Program-made: the position numbers and the translations under genes
The notes under the pieces: generated by a model
The model's database searches: none
Seen by the model: the letters and a program-made list of their open reading frames with translations, nothing else
What the model was told of the DNA's origin: nothing
Origin: a virus
Direction: 5' to 3' (one strand)
Virus record (IMG/VR): IMGVR_UViG_3300036985_005327
Coordinates: 24,650 to 88,649 of that record
DNA length: 64,000 nt
Shown here: positions 58,104-64,000 of the stretch, one piece after another
How positions within the stretch are numbered: position 1 is the stretch's first letter
Layout: each line of letters begins with the position of its first letter

Positions 58104-58397
58104 ATGAAGGCTATCGTAAACAACGAAGTTCGGTCCGCATGCATCGGGCACGTTCACCCCCAGGGGTTTCGGCTCCTATCGGGGGTAGAGCTCCAGCTTT
58201 GCCTCACGCATACCCCCGTTCCCCCTCCCAGGGGAAACCACGTCTACGGTGCCCCCACCCACCTCCACATGTGGAGGTCTGAGTGTGGGCGCGTATACGG
58301 AGAGGCGTCCTACCAGGACGCGTTGATTTGTACCTACAAGGATGACGTCATCTGCTCTCCCGGACCCTCGGTGGTTCTCGAGTTTATCGAGGACTAG
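58104..58397 (+). CDS. Hypothetical protein, 97 aa
   Basis: AAGGAG lies six bases before the ATG. Rich in His, Pro and Cys with mixed strands. It is closed by a terminator immediately downstream. Unknown. Confidence 0.6.
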   Translation: MKAIVNNEVRSACIGHVHPQGFRLLSGVELQLCLTHTPVPPPRGNHVYGAPTHLHMWRSECGRVYGEASYQDALICTYKDDVICSPGPSVVLEFIED

Positions 58398-58401
58398 TCT
58401 C

Positions 58402-58425
58402 GCCCCACATCTGGGGCATTTCTTT
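58402..58425 (+). terminator. Rho-independent terminator
   Basis: GCCCC-ACATCT-GGGGC followed by ATTTCTTTT, five bases after the 58104 gene. Confidence 0.78.
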
Positions 58426-58440
58426 TGCCTTTAGCCCTCT

Positions 58441-58474
58441 TACAATAAGCCCCTTTTTTGCGGTAAAAGGGCTT
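58441..58474 (+). promoter_or_regulatory. Candidate promoter TACAATAAG and leader hairpin
   Basis: TACAATAAG begins at 58441, followed by AAGCCCcTTTT (58447-58457) pairing with AAAAGGGCTT (58465-58474). No -35 box at proper spacing. It precedes the AT-rich gene at 58516. Confidence 0.42.
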
Positions 58475-58515
58475 GGTAAACCTAAACAAAAGTGTTCAAC
58501 ACAAAGGAGAAAAAA

Positions 58516-59370
58516 ATGAAGTCTATTGCAACTTTCGCTGAATTTCTTGGCGGGGTAAATCCTATCGGTTTGGCCGTTACGCTGTTTAGCCGTGGGATAC
58601 CAATTAACCAGTACACAGGAGAATACGACGAAACAGTATTAGGTAGTAAGGGTGGAGCCTCCCTTATCCTAGACATAGCATGCGCTAGAGAAAAAGAAGA
58701 ACAAACGCCAGAAAAAAAGGAGGAAGAAGAAGGAACTAAAGAAGAGGAACCAGCCGCAGAAAAGATAATAGATCCTTGGGAAGAGGTAGAAAACGAGTTT
58801 AAGAATAGACAGCTAGCTAATAATTCTACAAGTATCTATCACCAAGTAAAAGATAATAGAGGAAGAGATATAAAGCGGATAGCCCCTTCTGCTTATGAGA
58901 ACTGCTCGCGTAAAATGCAGTCGGCGTTACACGACCACGGTGTAATTTTTATGAAAGACAACAAAATGATGATGGACCGTAAACGTAATACTGGCCATTT
59001 TTATTTGGAAAGTAATAACCGTAAACGCGGAATACGGTCTGTTATAACAGTATCAAGTTCTAAATACACAAGTCCACCCACTACATACGTAGACACAGAT
59101 ACAGGAGCAAATATTATTGTACCTTCAGAAGCGGCTTGTAGATTAGCAATACGCGTACCCACACAAAAGATTAATTGGGAATGGTGTATAGCCTACATAA
59201 CTGGCTGGGATAAGATACTATTGTTTAAAGCTAATTGCTTTGCGTGGGAAGCAGACTATGAAAAGAAGAAGAACCATTATACTTCTAAAGCTATAAAAGA
59301 AAGTGCCACTGAATTCTTCTTTGACACCAATATCAATCTCTTAATCGCTGAACTACAAGCATTACGTTAA
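58516..59370 (+). CDS. AT-rich orphan protein, 284 aa
   Basis: ATG 58516 has AAAGGAG upstream and is preferred to an earlier in-frame ATG. Base and codon use are much more AT-rich than the neighbours (many AAA, ATA, TTA codons). The N-terminus is hydrophobic, a Glu/Lys-rich linker follows (~60-95), and the C-terminal ~180 residues look folded with many Trp/Tyr. No family recognised. The composition suggests recent acquisition. Confidence 0.65.
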   Translation: MKSIATFAEFLGGVNPIGLAVTLFSRGIPINQYTGEYDETVLGSKGGASLILDIACAREKEEQTPEKKEEEEGTKEEEPAAEKIIDPWEEVENEFKNRQLANNSTSIYHQVKDNRGRDIKRIAPSAYENCSRKMQSALHDHGVIFMKDNKMMMDRKRNTGHFYLESNNRKRGIRSVITVSSSKYTSPPTTYVDTDTGANIIVPSEAACRLAIRVPTQKINWEWCIAYITGWDKILLFKANCFAWEADYEKKKNHYTSKAIKESATEFFFDTNINLLIAELQALR

Positions 59371-59385
59371 AAGGAGCGCTCTCAA

Positions 59386-59673
59386 ATGGTATGGTTGATT
59401 GTTGTGGCAATCATATTGGGCTGGGTATTTCTGGTGATACTAATCGAAAACCTCAAACGTCACACAGAAGGAATTATCCTATACAACCAAGGGATGAACG
59501 TCCTCACAAAACACGCACACGAGCTAACGAAAGACCAGCTTGAATTCACGGCAACGTCCGTGGCGAAACTGCGACAGTATAAACGTTTTGCTATCATTGA
59601 CGTGATTGCTATTGTGATCTCACTCACGGCCTTGCTATGGAATATGTACAGCCTAGCTAAACGATTGAGCTAA
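59386..59673 (+). CDS. Small two-helix membrane protein, 95 aa
   Basis: Transmembrane helices at the N-terminus (~2-22) and C-terminus (~66-88), with a charged cytoplasmic or periplasmic loop of about 40 residues between them. AAAGGAG lies nine bases before the ATG. Holin-like topology is possible but nothing else supports it. Confidence 0.62.
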   Translation: MVWLIVVAIILGWVFLVILIENLKRHTEGIILYNQGMNVLTKHAHELTKDQLEFTATSVAKLRQYKRFAIIDVIAIVISLTALLWNMYSLAKRLS

Positions 59674-59685
59674 AGGAGAAACGCA

Positions 59686-59841
59686 ATGAAGATTTGGGGA
59701 AAGTACGTACCGACAGGAAAGGTCGAGTTAATCGACACGTGTGACAAGAAGGACGCGTGGAAAATAATTCGTGAATACCTCATGGCTTTTGGGGGTGGTT
59801 GGGTTATTTGGGCTGGACTCAAAAGGGATGAACCAAAATGA
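59686..59841 (+). CDS. Small hypothetical protein, 51 aa
   Basis: AAAGGAG lies seven bases before the ATG, and the TGA overlaps the next ATG. Sequence begins MKIWGKYVPTGKVELID and contains a Gly/Trp-rich end. Unknown. Confidence 0.62.
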   Translation: MKIWGKYVPTGKVELIDTCDKKDAWKIIREYLMAFGGGWVIWAGLKRDEPK

Positions 59842-60086
59842 AAAACAAAGCCAACATCCTGCGAGAGTACGACTCCAAGAGGGATCTCCGTAGGCAGATA
59901 ATCGAGGACCTAGCTATCTATAAGACCGGAGTCGAAGAGTGTGTACGGCACGCGGCTAAGGCCCAGCGTGAACTCGAAGAAGCTCAGGAGCGTTTAACCC
60001 GAATCATGGAGTACGAGGAACGCAACCGCAAAGAGATCGACGAGCTGTGGAACCAGCTAGTTAATGAGGAAGGAGTGCACATATGA
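59838..60086 (+). CDS. Coiled-coil protein, 82 aa
   Basis: ATGA-coupled to both neighbours. Highly charged, helical throughout with heptad-like spacing (AQRELEEAQERLTRIMEYEER). Unknown. Confidence 0.62.
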   Translation: MKNKANILREYDSKRDLRRQIIEDLAIYKTGVEECVRHAAKAQRELEEAQERLTRIMEYEERNRKEIDELWNQLVNEEGVHI

Positions 60087-61429
60087 GGGACATCCATCCA
60101 GAAATCTTAGACCGGCTCGATACCCAAAAATCAGACACAGTAACGGTTTGGCAGGCGTCAGACGACGACAAGGTTGTACAGGCTGTAAAACAACTATCAG
60201 AGAATCCCATAGGCCACGTAAGCAACTTACGGTGGAAATCGCGGTTAACCATGTACTACGCGTGGGTGTTAACCGTCGTAAAGAGTGGAAAGCTTTCTAA
60301 GGACGCCGCTGTCCAATTTATGTCCCAGTCCTTTGACCCACCGTTTAGAGAGATAGTTGAGAAATGTAAGTACCAGTACTCGTACCACATGCTCACACGC
60401 ATGGAAGAGTACTCGGATATGTGCAGCACCGTGTCTCGTTTTATGACCGGGGATGTTGATGGCCCTCCTAGCACGATGATTATAGAGGCCATACAGACGC
60501 ACAACATCGCTAGGTTTTCGCACCTGACGTGGAAAAAGGCCGGGAAGAAAACGTACGTAGTCGCGCCAAAGTTAGCGGAGGCCCTTAAAGCCACCAAGCT
60601 GAGTAAGTACCCTGCCGACCTTCTACGTGCGCCAGCCCAGTCATGCTATGTAGAGTTCCCTCCCGGTGCTTTTGTGTTTACGACGTATTCTGACTCGGTT
60701 ACGCCGTCTTCTACTGGGTATGTCTCTCTGCCTGTTGAGGGCGCGTACATCTTAGAAGACACAAGCCCTATCGGACTTAGGTTGTGGCGCGTAGTGGTTA
60801 TCTGTCAGTACAAAGATAAACCGTCCGACAACGTACATATAAACCATTACTACATCCCTCTTAAAGAAGGTGTGTCTGTTGATTCATGTCTCGACGAAGC
60901 TGTCGGGATGATGAAGGGTGAAACAGAGTATGCCATAACAGTTCCTGACGAAGGGAGCGTAGGGAAGATTGGTGGCATAAACTTCAACAACGTGAGTTGG
61001 GATGACCGCATCGTTAACAGCGCCAAAGACATATTCAAGTTCTTAATGAACGTGGTTATCTACGTAACCAGAGCTGACGCAGACGCTACATTCGTGCACG
61101 TCTCTCCTGAGTACGAGAGTTTTAAGGCTCGCATGCTGAAGGCTCAAGGAAAGAAGCGTGAGGACCTAAAGGAGCGCATTCGTAAACTGAATCCCGGTAC
61201 TCGGGTGTTACTCGGTAAAAGCTACACCATCAAACGCTGGGATGACAAAACAGCGGCACAGTCGCCAGGGGAAGGACGCCACATCACCGTGCGTACACTA
61301 GTGTCCGGTCACTGGCGTAACCAGGCGTGTGGCGTAGGCAAGCTCGAGCACAAGACCATTTGGATCGAACCATTTTGGCGTGGCCCTGAGGCTGCGCCCC
61401 TAACAGCAAAGAGAGCCGTAGTAAAATGA
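60083..61429 (+). CDS. Hypothetical 448-aa protein with GHWRNQ motif
   Basis: A large accessory protein. The N-terminal ~160 residues are helical, the centre (~170-330) is mixed, and the C-terminal ~90 residues hold H-I-T-V-R-T-L-V-S-GHWRNQACG...KTIWIEPFWRG. This VRGHWR...G...IWIEP-x-WRG signature recurs in many phage and plasmid proteins. Some of these have been linked to the AcrVA2-like family, but I recall this only loosely and cannot verify it. Coupled on both sides by ATGA overlaps. Confidence 0.65.
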   Translation: MRDIHPEILDRLDTQKSDTVTVWQASDDDKVVQAVKQLSENPIGHVSNLRWKSRLTMYYAWVLTVVKSGKLSKDAAVQFMSQSFDPPFREIVEKCKYQYSYHMLTRMEEYSDMCSTVSRFMTGDVDGPPSTMIIEAIQTHNIARFSHLTWKKAGKKTYVVAPKLAEALKATKLSKYPADLLRAPAQSCYVEFPPGAFVFTTYSDSVTPSSTGYVSLPVEGAYILEDTSPIGLRLWRVVVICQYKDKPSDNVHINHYYIPLKEGVSVDSCLDEAVGMMKGETEYAITVPDEGSVGKIGGINFNNVSWDDRIVNSAKDIFKFLMNVVIYVTRADADATFVHVSPEYESFKARMLKAQGKKREDLKERIRKLNPGTRVLLGKSYTIKRWDDKTAAQSPGEGRHITVRTLVSGHWRNQACGVGKLEHKTIWIEPFWRGPEAAPLTAKRAVVK

Positions 61430-61953
61430 CAGACCAGTCGTGTTCGGAATGTGGGTCACATGTCTTCCTTGCCGTGGGCAAGGTATCCATTACACGGGTA
61501 ATTACCCTCGATAAACAGAAGTGTACCGTGTCTGATGTCTGCGAATCCAAGGCTATGCCGGTGGATGGTTCCTTTAGCCTGCGGTGTGCGGCCTGTAATA
61601 AACTGCATGACATGCGCACGGAACGCAAAAGGTTCGCGGTAATTGCTGGGCGGGAGCTGACCGAAGAAGAGTTCGATGATGGTAACGCCCCTAAGAAACC
61701 AACACTCCCTCGCGTAGTCGAGGAGAAAGTGGAGGAGACTGGTTTACCGCGTAAACACGTAAAGAAGGACGTATCCCAGCTCATACGTGTAACAGCGACT
61801 CCTTTGCGTCAGCCCGACAGAAAGAAAGGATGGAGGGTGGGAGATGACTACTTTGGCTGTGGTAAAGTGGTTGATTCCAATGCTGATGGGTTGTCCATCG
61901 AACAAGCGGATGGCCAGATAAAGCTGCTGCCGTGGACGAGCAGTAAAAAATGA
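61426..61953 (+). CDS. Zinc-motif hypothetical protein, 175 aa
   Basis: ATGA overlap with the 448-aa gene. CSECG at the N-terminus and CAAC around residue 54 form a likely zinc ribbon. A linker with Pro/Glu follows, and the C-terminal ~60 residues look like a small SH3/KOW-like beta domain (WRVGDDYFGCGKVVD...IKLLPW). Unknown. Confidence 0.62.
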   Translation: MTDQSCSECGSHVFLAVGKVSITRVITLDKQKCTVSDVCESKAMPVDGSFSLRCAACNKLHDMRTERKRFAVIAGRELTEEEFDDGNAPKKPTLPRVVEEKVEETGLPRKHVKKDVSQLIRVTATPLRQPDRKKGWRVGDDYFGCGKVVDSNADGLSIEQADGQIKLLPWTSSKK

Positions 61954-62123
61954 GAATTTACACAGCGAAAGAGGTAGCCAGGAAGCTACACATGGGACTA
62001 AAAAAACTGGGTGAGAATGTAAAGAAGGGGCGAATACCTGGATACCTAGGGGGTATTCCGTGGCAGTTTGACGCTGATGCGGTAGACGCGTGGTTGCGTA
62101 GCCCACAAGGATGGAAGCACTAG
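61950..62123 (+). CDS. Excisionase/MerR-like HTH protein, 57 aa
   Basis: YTAKEVARKLHMGLKKLGENVKKGRIPGYLGGIPWQF followed by DADAVDAWLR (quoted in two parts, first part as pattern) is the HTH_17 pattern: [YT]-x-x-E-[VA]-A-x-x-L, then G-[KR]-[IL]-P-G-x-x-x-G, then F-x-x-x-x-x-x-x-W-L. Such proteins bind DNA as excisionases or regulators. ATGA overlap with the previous gene. No integrase is in the window. Confidence 0.75.
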   Translation: MRIYTAKEVARKLHMGLKKLGENVKKGRIPGYLGGIPWQFDADAVDAWLRSPQGWKH

Positions 62124-62133
62124 AGGTGATAAT

Positions 62134-62205
62134 ATGGCTAGAAAGAAAGATATCAAAAGACCAAAAGAAACGAAGCGCATCAAGATAATAGGAGTACACA
62201 AATGA
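62134..62205 (+). CDS. Tiny basic peptide, 23 aa
   Basis: GAGGTGAT lies before the ATG. Lys/Arg-rich (MARKKDIKRPKETKRIKIIG). Its stop overlaps the next ATG. Possibly expressed; unknown. Confidence 0.45.
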   Translation: MARKKDIKRPKETKRIKIIGVHK

Positions 62206-62288
62206 GCGGCGGCTCCTCTCACAGAGAAGAGGGCTATGGTGAAATGAGAACACACAAAGAGCGCGTCATCAATAAGGAGCAGCCATGA
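62202..62288 (+). CDS. Tiny peptide, 28 aa
   Basis: AGGAG upstream, ATGA-coupled at both ends. Ser/Gly start and charged rest. It may mainly pass ribosomes to the next gene. Confidence 0.42.
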   Translation: MSGGSSHREEGYGEMRTHKERVINKEQP

Positions 62289-62545
62289 ATAGGAACACGG
62301 GGTTGACGGCCCTACTCACCATCGAGATCGTTACGGTGTTAGTGGCTGGTATCTGGGTGAACACACGCGATTTAAACGACTACAAGGAGTTTAGACATCA
62401 AATCGTTACTCTACAAGAACGCCTCACCGTGATGAAAAAACGCATCGCGAAGGCTGAGGAATCACTGGACGAGTGTCAGCAGGACTTGGTGGACCAGGGG
62501 GGCATGATACGCAGGATGCTCATGAAGGAGAAGGTGCAGCCATGA
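62285..62545 (+). CDS. Membrane coiled-coil protein, 86 aa
   Basis: AAGGAG before the ATG. One N-terminal transmembrane helix (~8-26) followed by a coiled coil (LQERLTVMKKRIAKAEESLDE, partial). This is the i-spanin-type layout, though short. Confidence 0.62.
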   Translation: MNRNTGLTALLTIEIVTVLVAGIWVNTRDLNDYKEFRHQIVTLQERLTVMKKRIAKAEESLDECQQDLVDQGGMIRRMLMKEKVQP

Positions 62546-62895
62546 TGGGACCAGGGTTTGCAGCTCATGTGATGTCAGATTCAATCAAGAGAGTACTGCT
62601 CAAAATGACCATGACTACAGGGATTATTGCAGCCTTGGGTTTTTTATTCTGGATAGTATATCGACCCATTACTGAGGCTGAAGAGCTACGCACGGAAAAC
62701 AGAGGGCTCCAAGCGGTAGATAAACTGCAACAAGTATACATAGACGAGCTCGAGGCGGATAACGCCAAACTCTGTAAAGACTTTTGCCAAGAGGCAAAGC
62801 GGCTACAGGAATGTCAGCTCAATCTCCCGAGTGAGGACGCCGAGAGGCAGCTCTCGGTGGAGAGTATCGACAAGATCATAGGGGTTCACCAATGA
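62542..62895 (+). CDS. Membrane coiled-coil protein, 117 aa
   Basis: ATG 62542 overlaps the previous stop. An N-terminal helix, one transmembrane segment (~27-45, TGIIAALGFLFWIVY) and a coiled coil with three cysteines follow. With the preceding gene it could form a membrane pair. Role unknown. Confidence 0.6.
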   Translation: MMGPGFAAHVMSDSIKRVLLKMTMTTGIIAALGFLFWIVYRPITEAEELRTENRGLQAVDKLQQVYIDELEADNAKLCKDFCQEAKRLQECQLNLPSEDAERQLSVESIDKIIGVHQ

Positions 62896-63266
62896 AACCA
62901 ACCAAACCCCTCAAAGATTGCTTCTTGTGCAGCATCTGCAAAGAAGCCCCAGGGTTCTTACCCCCGTGGGATTCTTGGGTACCGGGCTCTCAAGACGTCA
63001 GAAGCGAGGTAACACAGCCCTTGATGTGCAAGAGGTGTATCAAGGCTTTTGCGCGTGTTAAGAGCCACAGCGGCGCACACGTCGAAGGGCTACACACAAT
63101 GTTGGCTTGGGCAGCCAAGCGCGCTCGAGAAGCGGAGCATAGGAGGATGGCTGATAAAGTAAACGTGCTTGAGTACAAGCTCCAGAAAGAAATCGCAACA
63201 ACAAACGGTATCATACGAAAGTACGGAACCACAACCACAGAGATAGGAGACATGAATGCCAAGTAA
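62892..63266 (+). CDS. Zinc-motif hypothetical protein, 124 aa
   Basis: CFLCSIC and CKRC form a likely Cys4 zinc site in the first 50 residues; a charged helix and Thr-rich tail follow. ATGA overlap with the previous gene. Unknown. Confidence 0.6.
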   Translation: MKPTKPLKDCFLCSICKEAPGFLPPWDSWVPGSQDVRSEVTQPLMCKRCIKAFARVKSHSGAHVEGLHTMLAWAAKRAREAEHRRMADKVNVLEYKLQKEIATTNGIIRKYGTTTTEIGDMNAK

Positions 63267-63492
63267 TGTTTATGACCTCAAGGGCGAGCTGCCCACCGCA
63301 GAAGAAAAGCGTGATTGGATATTCACCTTTGGGTGCGGGCAGCCTTATGCTGGACGTTACTGCGTAATCCACGGGACCTTTAATGCGGCCCGTGAGGAGA
63401 TGTTCCGTCGTCATGGGCAGATGTGGTCTATGCAGTACAGAACGCCAGAAGACGCGGGGGTGGAGACGTATGGACTCAAAGAACTCAAGTAA
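63256..63492 (+). CDS. Hypothetical protein, 78 aa
   Basis: Overlaps both neighbours by 11 and 23 bases. Small alpha/beta protein rich in aromatic residues (WIFTFGCGQPYAGRYCVIHG). Unknown. Confidence 0.58.
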   Translation: MPSNVYDLKGELPTAEEKRDWIFTFGCGQPYAGRYCVIHGTFNAAREEMFRRHGQMWSMQYRTPEDAGVETYGLKELK

Positions 63493-64000
63493 ACGTCTAA
63501 GGGTGAGAATAGGTCCTGAAAATTTGCGTGGGTATCGTCAACATTGTGATGTCCAAGAAAGGATACCTCTCAATATAGTTGAGATAGCTGATGCTAAACT
63601 TCAACTAGAAAAAACGGGAGGACTAGGAGTAAAGGCATCACTTAACCGTTACTATGAATTAGTAACAGAGAATATCATCGAGCAGTATCACTGCCACAAG
63701 TGTTCTGTGCAAGAACCCCACTTTAAGCATGAGTTCACTGGTAATAACTATGAGAAAGTTATGAAGCTATTTGACGGAGTAAAACAGCTTCCGACCCAGT
63801 GGTTAAAAGCCTATTTTGAGTATAAGCCCCTCCCGGACGCTGGTTTTGGGTTTACGGCGCTACGCTCTATGAGTTTTCCACAAATCTCAACAACAGGCGT
63901 TAATACATGCTTAGATAAGATACGGGGTGGCTTAAGCGCTGAATGTGTGTACCCGACAAACACACACGAAATTCTGTACCAGTATGTAATGTGCGCATTC
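63470..64000 (+). CDS. Partial hypothetical protein, at least 177 aa
   Basis: Opens at ATG 63470 inside the end of the previous gene and stays open to the right edge of the window. It contains YHCHKC and further Cys/His residues, and is more AT-rich than the genes before it. Not recognised. Confidence 0.62.
   Translation, partial: MDSKNSSKRLRVRIGPENLRGYRQHCDVQERIPLNIVEIADAKLQLEKTGGLGVKASLNRYYELVTENIIEQYHCHKCSVQEPHFKHEFTGNNYEKVMKLFDGVKQLPTQWLKAYFEYKPLPDAGFGFTALRSMSFPQISTTGVNTCLDKIRGGLSAECVYPTNTHEILYQYVMCAF

Noticed and set aside
1-64000. CRISPR array or insertion sequence
   Set aside because: No run of equal-length direct repeats with spacers was seen, and no transposase or terminal inverted repeats were found. 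The only mobile elements recognised are the inteins and the HNH gene.

Overview
This window is part of the genome of a large tailed dsDNA phage, almost certainly a myovirus. It encodes a portal, an HK97-type prohead protease, a major capsid protein, a contractile tail sheath, a probable tube and a baseplate spike. It also carries a phage-type multisubunit RNA polymerase and its own tmRNA and tRNA. Strong GGAGG/AAGGAG ribosome sites, ATGA/GTGA start-stop overlaps and near-continuous coding point to a bacterial virus. I cannot name the host, and no terminase large subunit or DNA polymerase is visible here.

Layout. (1) 1-5670, minus strand: a tightly coupled operon read leftwards, with an SNF2-type helicase, a PD-(D/E)XK nuclease, an N-acetylmuramoyl-L-alanine amidase and small zinc/charged proteins. 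(2) 5703-18861, plus strand: portal, a zinc protein, then a giant RNA polymerase gene fusing beta to the N-terminal half of beta' and interrupted by two inteins. It is followed by a primase-like plus LigD-phosphoesterase fusion and a separate gene for the C-terminal part of beta'. (3) 18908-44742, plus strand: the virion cassette. It holds proline/glutamine-rich and K-x-A-rich head proteins, an intein-interrupted prohead protease, scaffold-like proteins, capsid, connectors, sheath, tube, spike and two fibre-like proteins. (4) 44826-49928, minus strand: a MYG1-like hydrolase, a membrane zincin, two overlapping membrane proteins of spanin-like layout and two glycine/alanine-rich proteins. (5) 50020-55610: small plus-strand genes, then a convergent minus-strand block with an FmdB-like zinc ribbon and three probable virion proteins.

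(6) 55610-57640: an RNA island. It contains a terminator/anti-terminator-like structure, a tRNA-like element without an anticodon stem, a terminated structured RNA, a complete tmRNA, an HNH endonuclease gene, an independently bounded small RNA and a tRNA-Leu(TAA). (7) 57696-64000: small, translationally coupled accessory genes, including a Lar-like protein, an AT-rich orphan gene, a 448-residue protein with a GHWRNQ motif, an excisionase-like HTH protein and small membrane coiled-coil proteins.

How it fits together. The phage polymerase probably transcribes part of the genome. A recurrent TAYAAT element without a matching -35 box precedes both late and accessory transcription units. The protease, scaffold-like proteins and capsid form the head-assembly module, and many of these proteins share a K-x-A motif that may be the maturation cleavage signal. 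The tmRNA and tRNA may support translation late in infection. All three inteins interrupt catalytic or near-catalytic motifs.
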